Assembly: GCA_039654915.1 (NCBI GenBank)
Contig: CM077599.1
Location: 75,918,001 to 75,982,000 of the forward strand
Direction of reading: 5' to 3'
DNA: 64,000 nt
DNA from: Aquilaria yunnanensis
Lineage: Eukaryota; Streptophyta; Magnoliopsida; Malvales; Thymelaeaceae
Shown here: positions 24,756 through 36,387 of the stretch, in pieces
Layout of the letters: each line of letters opens with the position of its first letter
Position numbering within the stretch: the first letter of the stretch is position 1
Notes under the pieces: model-generated
Databases searched by the model: none
What the model was told of the DNA's origin: nothing
What the model saw: the letters and a program-made list of their open reading frames with translations, nothing else
Position numbers and translations under genes: made by a program

Positions 24756-24773
24756 TTCCCAGAGACGGCGCCA
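24756..24773 (-). other. Primer-binding site of the Tat element
   Basis: Minus strand TGGCGCCGTCTCTGGGAA, two bases inside the right LTR. The TGGCGCC start is typical for Tat/Athila elements primed by a non-initiator tRNA; I do not assign the tRNA. Confidence 0.75.
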
Positions 24774-24775
24774 AA

Positions 24776-25655
24776 TCATGTTCGGAGACATCTTCGCTGG
24801 AGGACATGGTGGTTTTTGGAGGGACTTCCTGAGGAGGAGAACGCCCGGAGTGGAGGTTTCCCAGGGAGTGGTACCTGAAGAGCCCAAAAGGAAAGGTTAG
24901 GAGGTCCCCGGGATGTGTTTCCGGGGAGGAGCCTCCGACGCCCAAGTCAGTTTTCCGAGAGGTGAAGGAAAGAGAGCACTCAAGGGTTTAGTGACCTTGC
25001 CTGTTCGTATCCTCTCAACTGACTGACCAACAATGACAACAACCAACCGTTTGCAAGGAGCTGCTCTTTGGTATTTATAGAAGTGTCTGGCCCGTTCAGA
25101 TCGTGACACGTGTTCGGCCAGATCTGCTATGTACCTTTGGGCATAGGGGACAAGTAGCTGTTTGTAGGCTCCCTCGAGCCTTGGTCCGAGATAGGTTGTG
25201 ACAAGGCCTAGGCGGCGTCGGTGTGTCCGAGCGTCGTTTGAGGTGACATGGTGCGTCTGTGGGTGATGTGTCAGAAGCTCCTTAAATGCTCCTGCCGTAC
25301 TCCCGATGTCCTTCGGGCGAGGTCGTTCTCTGAGACGAACACCCTCCTTCGGGAGCTGCCTAGCTCGGAGGTTTCGCCTTCGGGAGATCCTCTCTTGCTT
25401 GCGGTAGCTGGCTCTTCTATGCCGAAGGCGATTCGTTTAATCCCCCGAGGGGGCTGTCTGCACCTTTGGAGTTCTCTGGGGTACTAGGCTAAATCCTGAG
25501 TTCGAGGCACTGGAATTCGCCTAGTCCGAGGTCAGTACTAGTGCCTCCCTAGTCCGAGGTCAGTACTAGTGCTTTCCTCGGATGGTGCCAGGTTTCCCGA
25601 GCATGCTTTTGGTAGGAGGTACGTTCTAGGAGAGGCGATAGTCCTTCGGCTATCA
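24776..25655 (-). repeat. Right (5') LTR of the Tat element
   Basis: 880 bp, with the same length and order as 14950-15829. One end base differs (TCATGTTC here, TGATGTCC in the other). It ends in CTTCGGCTATCA followed by the target duplication ACAGG. Confidence 0.95.
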
Positions 25656-25660
25656 ACAGG

Positions 25661-26240
25661 TAGGAGTTACGACGGAGAATTTCATGTTCTTTAAGATATG
25701 AGTAGAAAGCTTGATATTCCCCTTCCAATTTGACTAAAAAGATTTGATTTTACAATTGAAGAAGTGCTCAACAAAGAGATAGAATTTAATGAATGAACAA
25801 AAAAGTTCAGACTTATAATGAATAAAATAAATCTAAGCAAAATTGCTAAAGTGAGCATAAAAGAGAATATAATACTTGATTCCATCAACAGATTCACAAG
25901 AAGGACTTCAAATATCATTGGATATTAATTCAAGAGGTACAGTTGTTTTATGACTATATACAAAAAATGGAAACTTGTGTATTTTGCTTATATTACAAAC
26001 TTGTGGACAAACTAGATTTGGAAAAGGGTAATCCACTATTAGCAAGAGCTTTTTGAACCACTTTTTAAGACGTTGATGCCAAGTGCTGAATGTAACAAAT
26101 GCTTGAGGATTTTAAATTTTTTGAAGAAGATATTGGCAATGTGTAGACACATTTATTGTTCTCTCCTTAACATATTATTGTTTCCAAATCCTTAACAAGA
26201 TGGTCAGAAAAAAAGTCAATAAAAATCAGATTATCCTTTG
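25661..26240 (-). pseudogene. Copia integrase, N-terminal and core part (right of the Tat insertion)
   Basis: The minus strand carries decayed GAG-pre-integrase and integrase core: around 25690-25800 a broken frame reads KFYLFVEHFFNCKIKSF.SNWKGNIK, matching the VENQF..KIK.FQSD.GGEF region of Copia integrases. The expected Asp has been lost in this reading. It continues beyond the Tat insertion at 14944. Confidence 0.65.
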
Positions 26241-27480
26241 TTAGAGCATGAATGGAAGACAAATTTTAAAGGATAGTAGAAACCTGTCAAATATCATAAG
26301 AAATATAAAAAGGTTATTTAGACGAACTTTACAATGACCAACATGTGAGATAGCAAGAGTATTACCATGACCACTAATTGTGACTTCTTTACGACCATCA
26401 TATTTAATGTGGATTGCCATTTTATCTAGATCTAAAGCAAGATGATACATTGCCCTAGAGTCTACTATCCAGTTATTGTATTGTTGTGATGGTAAGGTAG
26501 TGGCTATCTGAGACATGGGTTTTGACTGACTGTAAAAATGGTTGTTATCTGTCAGACACTGATGAACAAAGTGCCCAATACCATTACACTTATGGCAAAC
26601 AAAAGTGGCCATATATGGGATTTCCTAGTTCAAGTAAATGAGGAAGTTAGGCTGGAATGAGAATGGCTTAAAAAGTTAGGGGAACCTGAGTTAAAGGTAC
26701 GATGGCCAGTACCATTTTGGCCACCTCTGCCATAAGACTCCTTATCTTGTCCTCTTGCTTAAAAGTTTGTAAATGCATTATGAGTGTCAGAAGGACAAGC
26801 TTTTTGTCAAACCTACATTTCTTTACTAAGAAGAAGTCCATAAAGATCATCAAAAGAAAAAAATTCCAAAAATGCTTTCAACACAAGTAAAAAAGGTCAA
26901 TAGGTTACTCCAAGACCATCAATGATATAATTGATGAGATCATCTTCTGCAATAGGACTGCATAGTGCCACCAACTGGTCAGCCATTGATTTTGCCTTTT
27001 TGAACATAGACAGTTATTGATTTTGCCAACTTGTTAGCTAACTGCTGCTTGAGTTGTCATACTTGTGCCTTAGAACTAGAGGCATAAGTCATGGGAAGCT
27101 TCTGCCATGCTTCATAGGTTGTTTTTGCACCAATGATCTGTTGCAGGAAAGGCTCAGAAATTAAGCTCACAATCCAATTGAAAACCAATTGATCCTTCTA
27201 AAACTAGAAAAGATAATTTGGATTTGGTTCTTCATCCTTTTTTGGCAATGGAGAGGGCAAAGAGCCAAGAACATGTCCCATGAGATCATAAACTCACAAT
27301 AGTAGAGTAAGGTGCATCTTTCATAGAAAATAATTGGTGGAATTTAGCTTTAGTGGTAGTTGATGAGATTTATTTGTGAGGTTATAGGAAACAGGAAGGA
27401 ATGAGGGATTTACAGGAATAATGGAAGTAGTGTCTTTTGTGGACATAATCATAGTTAAGAGAGAGAGAGAGAATTCATTG
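26241..27480 (-). pseudogene. Copia gag and protease remnant
   Basis: At 26241-26612 the minus strand shows a zinc knuckle C-x2-C-x4-H-x4-C (CHKCNGIGHFVHQC), followed by WIVDSRAMYHLALD, a protease start in which DSGA has become DSRA. Upstream (27030-27130) broken frames read TYEAWQKLPMTYASSSKAQV, typical of the UBN2-type Copia gag domain. A frame at 26668-26853 contains a further gag segment. Stops separate the pieces. Confidence 0.8.
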
Positions 27481-27491
27481 CTTGGTTAAGA

Positions 27492-27511
27492 GACTTAATA
27501 CTTTGATACCA
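27492..27511 (-). other. Primer-binding site of the outer Copia element
   Basis: Minus strand TGGTATCAAAGTATTAAGTC, directly beside the right LTR. The TGGTATCA.AG start is complementary to the 3' end of initiator methionine tRNA, the common Copia primer. Confidence 0.8.
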
Positions 27512-27751
27512 TGAATAGTTTTTCAACTGCTACACCATGGTGTATGCATAATTGTATCTATAAAGTTGTTTACATCTTGTACAACAACTTTAAGACTTTA
27601 AGGATAAGTATAACAAGGATAAATATAATAAATGTGAGTTTATTATTTAAGTATACATGGAAATAATGCAATAATTCTTTATCAGAACATACACTTTAAG
27701 CTAGCAAAGAAGATAAACATCCATGAAAATAATTTAATAATTCTTTATCAG
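27512..27751 (-). repeat. Right (5') LTR of the outer Copia element
   Basis: TGAATAGTTTTTC...TTTATCA, 240 bp. It carries a partial internal duplication: ATAATTCTTTATCAGAACA ends one unit at 27690, and a second unit ending ATTCTTTATCA closes at 27751, whereas the left LTR has one unit only. Confidence 0.85.
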
Positions 27752-27756
27752 AACAA

Positions 27757-28087
27757 ACACTTTAAAAGTTACAAATTCTCAGCCAAAACCCAAAATATCA
27801 AATCAAAGCAAATCATAAACAAAAATTATATATGTTATACTTTACAGGAACAAAAATGAAGGGAAATTAAAGAATGAGAAAAAAAGGGACAAAAGAAGAA
27901 AAAAAAAGTAAAATTTGTGTTAAAGGAGAGCTTTTGTAATTAAAAGAGGGGAAAAAATCCAACTTTATTCCTACATTTCTCGTGGTCATTTCAATATTGT
28001 CCTTTTTTTTTTAATTTCTAATGGCTTAGGCCTTTGGTAATATAAATTTTACTTACCAATGGTTCTTTTTGTTGGTAATTACCAATG
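27757..28087. other. AT-rich DNA and CACTA subterminal sequence
   Basis: 27757-27960 is A-rich with no gene. From about 28020 the ACTTACCAATGG/TTGGTAATTACC motifs begin that characterise the CACTA end seen at 36945-37098. The Athila-like element interrupts it at 28093. Confidence 0.6.
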
Positions 28088-28092
28088 GCTCT

Positions 28093-29524
28093 TGTTGTAA
28101 AACCAAGAGTTTTTCATTTATAACCTCAATTTACCCGCAAGTGTACGGTTTCGGCAAGTAATACAAGGCAAATACAGGTATCGCCCTAAGGGATAATGAG
28201 ACTTTTACCTAGAATTGAAATTTAACTACTCGAGCTACCGAATCGACGACGGGAAAGATTCAAGTAAATAGAATGAAGTTGCCACTAGTAAAGCAATTAA
28301 AGAAGTTAAGCTAGATGGAATTACTAATTACTAAAAGAAACTAGTCAACTAGGCTAAAAATAAGGAAACTATATCCCTAGGACTCCACCCCCATTTCCTT
28401 GCTACCCAAAACAGATGTGACCCTTAAGTGGACTCCCCTTGTGTGGTGATGAGATTTGTAGCTCAAAAACTTCTCTCTCAAGATAAGTTCTTGCTCACCC
28501 AAAATTAAACTCGGCAATACTCAAGCTCAAGTGTTAACCCTAGGTGGATTAAGCCTTAATCCCCTCTTAACACCTAATGAAATCCTAGATTACCTCTAAT
28601 CTAAGATACCCACTATGCCCTATTCTACTCTTCACTCACCTATTAATCCTTTCTCAAAGACTATGTGAATTAGTAAGATGCGTGAAGGCCTTTCAACACA
28701 TAACAAATAACACAAGAAAAAAAGGCAACACAAGTAGTCCTCAATCAACAACATAAACATAAATCCATTGAATAGCAAGATAGAGTAATGTCATCCTAGA
28801 GAGATATGAAAATCTACTCACTATCCATCATATGGTTCAACAAATAACCCATAAACAATGTATCCATAAAAATTCAACTAAAGAGAAAGAGAAAAGAAGA
28901 AACTCAATATGGCCCTTAGAAGACTAAGCTTCCTTCATTGATGTCACCTTCTCCAAGCTCCAAGATTCCTCCAACGGAGATCCCGAGAAAATTAAGAAAA
29001 GAGCGAGATGCCAAGGTAGGTGGTGGGCTCTTCTTTCTTTCTCTTATTTATATCCTAGGTCATTCTCCCATGTATTCCTCTTCCCAAAACCCTAAAAGGG
29101 ATAAGAATCTCTTTCCAAGGCCAGGTCACCATGTTGGAGGTGTGGGGGACCATAAAAAATTTGAGTTTCAGTGAAACAGAGCATGCGTTGGCAACGCGTC
29201 GCCAATCTGGCTCAAATTGATGGCGACGCATCGCCAACTGATGAAAATTGGACAAAACATTGCTAACGTTGGTGACGCGTTGCCAACTATTGCACAATTT
29301 TGGCGACGCGTCACCAGCCTTGATTTCCAACTTCCACCGCTTCAGTTGCCAAAATTTTGTATCGTTTAACCCCACTCCAATCCGCCATGTCCACAGCATC
29401 ATCCCACCTGTAGAAAGATAATGAAAGCAAGAAAAACTAAGATAAACGAGAAGAGATGCAAGTAATTAGCGGTCAAAGTTACTGAAAGGTCAACAACTTT
29501 GACTGTTGAATTATACACTTAACA
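28093..29524 (-). repeat. Left (3') LTR of the Athila-like element
   Basis: 1432 bp, TG...CA ends. At 29188-29320 it holds four copies of the palindrome-like TTGGCGACGCGTCGCCAA motif, about 30-50 bp apart. The last 560 bp match 36388-36944. The frames at 28938-29174 and 29055-29402 are repeated in the other LTR and are not genes. Confidence 0.92.
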
Positions 29525-29539
29525 AACTCCCCCAAAGTT
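29525..29539 (-). other. Polypurine tract of the Athila-like element
   Basis: Minus strand AACTTTGGGGGAGTT, immediately before the 3' LTR start TGTTAAG. It fixes the element's direction as right to left. Confidence 0.85.
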
Positions 29540-30959
29540 AAACCTAAGCTAGTCCCTGGTGTCCTAACCTAGAAAAACTAGACACAAAAAAACATAAAAA
29601 CTACAATGTCAACCAATTGTCACACCTGAAACTCAATGATTCACTAGTTTAACTTCGAAAGAAGAAATGGTGAATAAGGAAACAAAAGTTTTGCTACTTA
29701 AGGTAGAGCCCTCGAGGGTATGACCCTCAACACTTAAGTTCGATTCCTACTAAAAGAGTTGTGCTATATAACTCGACACTTATACTATGCTTCTTTCCAT
29801 AAGCTTGCAAGAGGATCTAACTTCCCCTACCATATTCTTTTATGGTAAGTTGTATAAAACTCAAAGCTTAAACGATTTTTCAAACGATTGCAACGGGTTT
29901 AGGAAAAAAGGAGGAACCAGATGAAGGCTTTCTAAGTTGAGCTAATGAGGTGGAGAAAACTACATCAAGGGCCTAAAAGAAACGATCAAATTGAACAAGC
30001 ATCAATCCATCATCCACCACACAATACACCTCTTAACCAACTACTATTTCCTCTTCATGTATTTCACCGTTTAACAAGTGTACAAACAGGAGCTCTGCCT
30101 ATACCCAAGCTACTAACTTAATACAACCTAAGGTGATTTTATTTTTTAAATCATACTCATGTTTCAAGCACCTTTTTCAAGCTGTGATCAACTTTTTCCT
30201 TAGGAGAAGACCCCAGCCTACTTTGATATTGCAAAACAGCGGAGTAGTCTATTATTATTTTTTCTTTTTTTCTTTCTTTTTTTTAACAGAAACAAAAACC
30301 CCCAAACTTTCCATTATTTCACCACTTTATTCAACTCAATGCAGCCTCTTCTAAGCCCAAGATTTACATTTTTCACCTCAGGTAAAAGCAAGGGTATAAA
30401 AAGGATGAACGCTCAGAATATAGGTAAAACAAACAAAAGATAATCAATTAGGCACGAAGGGGCTCACTACGAGAAAACATGATAGGGTTGGTTATTTGGT
30501 GGAAAGGTTCCTCCTATGAAATCAAACAAGCTTCAAGTTTTATACAACTACTGTGGGTTTGCCAGGTCCTCAGGCAAGTTCTAGATCGGAACACAGTACA
30601 ACAATCTCGAATGAGAACAAGTTCATAGCACAACTCCTAAACTCAAAACATCATACCATCAAGATTCCACCAAAAGTATCAAAACTATCTTTCCAAATTC
30701 ATCAAAACTTCAAGAGAGTAAAACTAGCAACTACATCCATCCACATGCGACAATGGTTTCCATTGGGTCCTAAAAAAAAAATAAGGACAGATGAAAAGAA
30801 ATCAACCTATATGCTCCTACATGCAACCTATCAAAATTAAATAAGAGAAAAACAAGCAAGAAACAGACACCCTAAATGAAACAACCACAATTAACCTAAA
30901 ACTCAAAAACACAACTTAGTCTAAAAACAATGACACAAACAAGGACATTAAGCATAACT
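29540..30959. other. Athila-like 3' untranslated spacer
   Basis: No coding frame with family resemblance. A and T homopolymer stretches occur near 30245-30285 and 30771. Long non-coding stretches before the 3' LTR are usual in Athila elements. Confidence 0.6.
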
Positions 30960-32386
30960 GTCAAATGGCCGGAAGAGCCGCTGGCCAAAGGGAAAGAAGA
31001 TGGACCCTCAGACGGGTCACGGGGAGGTCCAAAATAGGGGTAGAAATGAGGTGGATGGCCGGAGGGGTGCGGCATGTACCACTGGTATGCCAAAGGGTGG
31101 AAATGTGGAGAGATGGGATGGAAGGGGGGATAATCTCATGGTAGGTTCTACAGCTGCTGCTGGTGGCCCTAACGGACTTGACCAGAAATTGATTCCTTGT
31201 TGCCGATGAGGAGAGAGATGCCTTCACACATCTCTTTAGCAAAAAAGGTGAAGGTGCCATCGACTGATTTGAACCGGGCCACTGACTCTTCGTGCTGTTC
31301 TCTCATCAGAATATACATCTTGTTAAGTACCACAACCAATGATGCCGGGGTAGCAGTAGCCGGGTCAACTAGTTGCTTAGAAGCCCCCTAACTCTTCACC
31401 ACCTTGAAACTGCTCCTAAAACTGCTTTTGATACTGCTCCTTATGTTTTCCTTCTTCAACTTGCTCTTGTTCCTGAGTGGCATCTTCCTCTTCCTTCTCT
31501 AAAACTGTCTCTTGGATGCCCGCCGAAGCCCCGCTAAGTTTGTCCACTGATATTGACCTTACGACCAAAGATACTTTTGAGGGGTCCTCCACATCGACAC
31601 TGGCCCTCAAAAGTAGACTAGTGATTAGCTGAGGGAAGGGTAGGTTACCTCGCTTCGACTTTGCAGCTCGAAGGATATGCTTAAAGATGAGCCGGCCGAC
31701 ATCTATCTGAAAATCACAAGCAATGCAGAGTAAGAACTCCAAGCAATCCGGGGCAACCTCCTGAACATGAGTAGTCAGGACAAGGCAAGAGGAGATGAAG
31801 TAGTTCCATGCTTTCATCCCTGGTGGGAAGGTAGCGGAGCTAAAATAGAGCTTCCTGTGAGACTGGTCCCCTAACTCTATGTCCAGTTGACCAGGTGACC
31901 ACACACTATCTGAGCCTGCTGCTCGAGAGAGGCCTCCTTGAATGATCCCCCAATTAAGGGGTTGATTTTAAGCAAACAGTTGATAGCTGCATCATCATAG
32001 TGCACACTACACTGCCTCACAAAGTAAACCTTTGCTCAATGATTCAGGTAGTATGCTCCTATCAAGTTGGCATAGAATTCCATGATTAGCATCTTGGGCA
32101 CCTCTGCCCAAGGTTGAGCAACCCAATGTTGCCATCCTTGCCTCTCCACCACTCTCAATATCCCCTCATTTTTTTTCTTCGAGAAGTCAAAACCCAGCTC
32201 CGGTGTCAACTTGTGATTCGAGAACCCCTCGAAATAGTTGTTCGCCTGAGAAAATACAAATCGATTCTTGTCATAATGAGGTTCTTGAGGCTCATCCTCA
32301 CGGATCCTTTTTCCTCTTCCCTTTTCTTTAAGAGAATGAATCGGCACTGACTTGCAAGGCATGTTTCCTACAAAACCAAACAGCAT
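30960..32386 (-). pseudogene. Athila envelope-like / putative plant transposon protein frame
   Basis: The third frame of Athila elements, downstream of integrase. 32036-32386 reads ...GWQHWVAQPWAEVP, then MLIMEFYANLIGAYYL, the conserved start of the 'putative plant transposon protein' domain. After a frameshift near 31890, 31416-31904 continues with FPPGMKAWNYFISSCLVLTT, then LLCIACDFQIDVGRLIFKHI. The end (31200-31330) is a helix-rich tail. No transmembrane segment is evident to me, so 'envelope-like' refers to position, not to shown function. It is broken by a frameshift and stops. Confidence 0.75.
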
Positions 32387-33998
32387 TCAATTCAAATTCT
32401 TTCACATGAAAATTTAAGGGACAAAGAATTAGCATTCACGACCACAAATACAAGTCCAACTTGAAAAATCACACAAGAAAAGCTCATGCAACATTGAGGT
32501 ATTTCATTGCCCATTTCATGTTCATACTAGTATCTTAGAGCATTCTAGGAAATTGTTCTAAGTGTTGTTAGGCCCGAGCATGTTGGGATTAGGTAACCAT
32601 GCAATACATACTTGCTAATCGAGCAATTCATCAAGAAAAACAAAGTCCAAGCCAAAAGTTGTATGCTCCTCATAAACATGCTAGCATAGGAATCCCCATC
32701 ATAGTCCATACAAAAATCTTACTCTTGGTATATATGAAAAGCATCTTTCTGGGTGTAATCCAATGGCACAGAGGGGCAAAATGCAATACCTAGATGCAAC
32801 CTACAGAAAGAATTGATGGAAACTAGAAGCACATGAAGCTACATTGTTGTGTAAAGTACCTATGGAGGACTTAGAGTTACACTTTTTTGGACACAAAAAA
32901 ACGTAAAATTCAAGAACCCTAGAGCAAATTGGTTGAAATTCAAGGTTGACCCACTCCTATTTCAAGTAGATAACAAGTTTAGAATCCACCAACCAACAAT
33001 AGAAAGTATCATCAAGAAATTGCCATGAAAATTTCGTGGTCCTCCTTGTGGGCAACTTTCTAATCATGGTTTGCATTCCAAAACCACAATCCAATGCAGA
33101 AAACACTCCCAATACATACATATATTCAGTGTAGATAAAAATCATGCAAGAAATCCATAAAAATCAAGTGCAATCAATCAATTTCAGGAACCCCGCAAGC
33201 ATGTGCGAATCACATCCAATAACACATCAACAAGAAGAAGAGAAGAGGAAGAAGATGAAGAGGAACTTACTTGCTTCAGATCTTGAGAGGACAACAAGAA
33301 AATCGAACCGTGAGGCTTACAGAAGAGCTAGGGTTTGAGAGTTAAGAGGTTCTTTGTGGAGGAGTAAGGTAAAACGTGAAGAGAAGTGGAAAAATTGAAG
33401 TTAAAATAGCAGTTCCGGTATCGGCGACACGTCGCCAATCTGGATGAAATTCTGGCGACACGTCACCAACGTTATGAGCAATCTATGACTTTTTCTGCAA
33501 ATTAGCGACGCGTCACCAATTGACGCAAAATTCTGGCGACGCGTCGCCAACGTTATGAACATTCTGTGAATTTTTACCTTCATCTTGGCCACGCGTCGCC
33601 AGCGTTGCGAATTCACCCTCAATTTTCAAAAATTTAGCAAACTAACCCTTAACTTTCTATACTGACTCTGGTACCCTTTGAACAATCAAAGCATTGTACC
33701 TCCCCTAGTTTAAATAGTGCTGTTCACCCCCCCCCCCCCCCCGCATTTTTTTTTCCTTCCAATGGCTCTTCCAACCCTACAACACACATTGAAACACCAA
33801 ATAACCACAAAAGCAAAAAGAAAACACAAAATAACTCATGGAAGTGAAAAGAAAAGAGAATGGAAATTGGGTTGCCTCCCGACTAGCGCTTGATTTTACG
33901 CCTCTAGCTAGGCGCCTTTGACAATTCCTTCAAGGGTCAGGTTCGGCCAAAATCAATTGGCCAATGTGCGGTAGTTCATCACCATAGTAGGCTTTTAC
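32387..33998. other. Athila-like spacer between integrase and envelope-like frame
   Basis: Non-coding. At 33420-33605 it holds five copies of the GGCGACGCGTCGCC-type motif, and at about 33727-33742 a pure C run. The minus-strand frame at 33401-33622 is a translation of that repeat and not a gene. Confidence 0.7.
33420..33605. repeat. Array of GCGACGCGTCGC palindromic motifs
   Basis: Five imperfect copies, starting near 33421, 33452, 33504, 33532 and 33586, of the 18-bp palindrome TTGGCGACGCGTCGCCAA. The same motif is arrayed in both LTRs (29188-29320 and 36628-36740). GC-rich islands in otherwise AT-rich DNA. Confidence 0.85.
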
Positions 33999-34429
33999 TC
34001 ATTGTCCATTGACTTGAAAGATGGATCCATCATGATCCTTAAGCTTCACCGGTCCATATGGCTTCACTTTAACCACCTCAAAAGGACCCGAACACTTGGA
34101 TTTTAACTTTCCCGGGAAGAGCCTCAACCTTGAATTAAAAATTAGCACCTTTTGACCCGGTTGGAACTCCTTCTTCACAAGCATCTTATCATGCCAAAGC
34201 TTCGTTCTCTTCTTGTACACCCTTGCATTCTCATAAGCGTCAAGGCAGATTTCCTCCAACTCATCCAATTGGATAGCTCTATTCTCTTGAGCACTCTTCA
34301 ACTTGAAATTATCTTCTTTACTGCCCAATCTGACTTGTGCTCCAATTCCACCAGCAAGTAGCAAGTCTTCCCAAACAAAAGTTGATACGGAGACATTCCA
34401 ATAGTTGTCTTGAATGCCGTCCTATATGC
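33999..34429 (-). pseudogene. Athila-like integrase C-terminus
   Basis: The minus-strand frame reads LDELEEICLDAYENARVYKK, then FQPGQKVLIFNSRLRLFPGK and GPFEVVKVKPYGPVKL, the typical integrase C-terminal stretch of plant Gypsy elements. It is shifted by one frame against the preceding core domain (34430-35470). Confidence 0.88.
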
Positions 34430-35773
34430 CTAAAGTGCATCACTCAACTTTTGTGACCAATCCTTTTTGTTGATGCCCACCATTTTTTCTAATATTTTCT
34501 TGATCTCCTGATTTGAAATTTTGGCTTGACCATTCGTTTGGGGATGATAGGGTAGTGACACTTTATGCCGCACACCATAGTTCACTAGAGCTTGAGCCAA
34601 AGTCATGTTGATGAAGTGAGATCCCTCGTCGAAGATAATCGCTCTAGGTGTTCCAAACCTTGCAAAAATATTCCTTTGAAGGAACTTGACAACCACATTA
34701 GCATCACAAGAAGGGGTGGCAATGGCCTCCACCCATTTAGAAACATAATCAACCGTAAGCAAGATGTAATGATCACCAAATAAGGGAGGAAAAGGTCCCA
34801 TAAAATCTATACCCCAGACGTCAAACACTTCTATCTCAAGAATATTTTGCAATGGCATTTCATCTCTCCTAGAAATGTTTCCTAACCTTTGGCATCTATC
34901 ACATGTCTTCACAAAAGTATATGCATCCTTAAATAAAGATGGCCAATAATAGCCGGTTTGCAATACCTTACTTGCTGTCTTGGAGGCTCCAAAGTGTCTG
35001 CCACATGGTAAGGAGTGACAATGGTGGAGAACATCTTTTACCTCCTCATTTGATATGCATCTTCTTATAATTTGATCGGCATACCGGCGAAAGAGGAGTG
35101 GCTCATCCCAAAGATAATGTTTAACATCGGCTTGGAACTTCTTCTTTTCTTGGTAAGACAAGTTTGGTGGCAAGACTCCACAAGCTAGATAATTCACATA
35201 ATCCGCATACCATGGCACCTTACCTTCCACTTTGAATAAACTTTCATCCGGGAAGTGCTCTTGAATATGTCTCTCTAGGGGTTGCTTTTGGCCTTCCAAT
35301 CTAGATAGGTGGTCGGCCACAAGGTTCTCACATCCCCTCTTGTCATTCACCTCCAAATCAAATTGTTGAAGCAAGAGAATCCATCTTATAAGTCTTGGCT
35401 TGGCATCCTTCTTGGTGAATAGATATCTAATTGCCGCTTGATCGGTGTGAACCACAACTTTAGACCCCACAATTTAAGATCAAAACTTATCCACCACATA
35501 AACAACCGCCAAGAGCTCCTTCTCTGTTGTGGTGTAATTTTGTTGAGCTCTATCCAAAGTTTTGCTAGCATAATAGGTAACTCGAAATATCTTTTCCTTC
35601 CTTTGACCCAACACCGCTCCCACGGTGAAATCACTAGCATCACACATGATTTCAAATGGTTCCTCCCAATTAGGTGCTACCACCACCAGTGCACTCACCA
35701 ATTTCTCCTTCAAGATCTTAAATGCTTCCAAACAACTTGCATCAAAATGAAATGTCACATCCTTCTCAAGCAA
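34430..35773 (-). pseudogene. Athila-like RNase H and integrase core
   Basis: 35480-35773 is RNase H (FHFDASCLEAFKILKEKLVS, YASKTLDRAQQNYTTTEKEL). Two stops near 35462-35470 separate it from [20 protein letters not shown]. An H2C2 zinc region ([13 protein letters not shown]...CDRCQRLG) follows. The core has [23 protein letters not shown] (Asp kept, the usual Asn replaced by Glu) and [14 protein letters not shown]. In that last motif the expected catalytic Glu is Lys. TAG at 34430 ends the frame early. The mutated third catalytic residue alone would make the enzyme inactive. Confidence 0.9.
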
Positions 35774-35848
35774 GTTGCATAAGGGCTTAGCAATCTTAGA
35801 AAAATCTTTTATAAATTTTCGGTAATAACCAGCATGCCCTAAGAAATT

Positions 35849-36387
35849 TCACACCCCTTTCACATTGGAGGGTGGTGGTAATTTCTCAATAGCTACAATC
35901 TTAGCTCTATCCACCTCCATACCTTCACAAGAAATTTTATGACCAAGCACTATTCCCGAGCTAACCATGAAATGACATTTTTCCCAATTCAAAGCTAAAT
36001 TAGTTTTTTGACATCTCTTCAAGACAAGAGCTAAGTTATCCAAACATGCATCAAAGGAATCACCAAAGACCAAAAAATCATCCATAAATACCTCCATGCA
36101 TTTTTCCACCATGTCGGAAAATGTGGCCATCATACATCTTCGGAAGGTTGTCGGCGCATTGCAAAGTCCAAATGGCATTCTTCGGAAGGCATATGTACCC
36201 CAAGGACTAGTGAAAGTAGTCTTCTCTTGAACCTCCGGTGCTATCACAATTTGGTTATAGCCCAAATACCCATCCAAGAAGTAATAAAACTTATGCCCCG
36301 CCAACCTATCCAAAATTTGATCAATAAAAGGAAGGAGGAAATGGTCTTTCCAGGTAGCCTTGTTGAGCTTCTGATAATCAAAACACA
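35849..36387 (-). pseudogene. Athila-like reverse transcriptase (5' truncated)
   Basis: It starts abruptly at MCFDYQKLNKATWKDHFLLP, with the upstream RT fingers, protease and gag missing. Then come FFLDGYLGYNQIV (degenerate FLDGYSGYNQI), MPFGLCNAPTTFRRCM and the catalytic FMDDF (a variant of YVDD). The frame ends in TGA at 35849, in frame with the RNase H part. The truncation point at 36388 is the start of LTR sequence. Confidence 0.9.

Larger units (their letters stand above)
14950..25655 (-). mobile_element. Tat-lineage Ty3/Gypsy LTR retrotransposon with an antisense gene
   Basis: A complete element of 10706 bp with two 880-bp LTRs, flanked by a perfect ACAGG duplication (14945-14949, 25656-25660). 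A primer-binding site (minus) TGGCGCCGTCTCTGGGAA lies beside the right LTR, and a G-rich tract beside the left LTR, so gag-pol runs right to left. The second, plant-type RNase H after the usual one marks the Tat lineage. I count about 27 LTR mismatches by eye (roughly 97% identity), nearly all transitions. A spliced plus-strand gene fills 16.2-19.0 kb. Four nonsense codons inactivate gag-pol. Confidence 0.95.
3164..27751 (-). mobile_element. Copia LTR retrotransposon (old), split by CACTA and Tat insertions
   Basis: The ends are TG...CA, flanked by a perfect 5-bp duplication GAACA (3159-3163 and 27752-27756). The left LTR is 3164-3213 plus 12751-12897, and the right LTR is 27512-27751. A primer-binding site reading TGGTATCAAAG (minus) abuts the right LTR, and a GAGTGGGGG polypurine tract abuts the left LTR, so transcription runs right to left. 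Removing the CACTA element (3214-12747 plus one ATT) and the Tat element (14950-25655 plus one ACAGG) leaves about 4.3 kb, near the usual Copia size. The coding region is heavily mutated, so the copy is dead. Confidence 0.93.

Noticed and set aside
27492..27511. tRNA-like 3' end sequence (also at 24756, 55818 and 58400)
   Set aside because: These are primer-binding sites complementary to tRNA ends beside LTRs, not tRNA genes; no cloverleaf is present.
33420..33605. Regularly spaced palindromic repeats resembling a CRISPR array
   Set aside because: Plant nuclear retrotransposon DNA, imperfect units, no cas genes; the same motif lies in LTRs.
33401..33622. 73-aa minus-strand frame with repeated RRQNF/GDAS words
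   Set aside because: It is a translation of the GCGACGCGTCGC palindrome array. Such frames recur wherever the array does.
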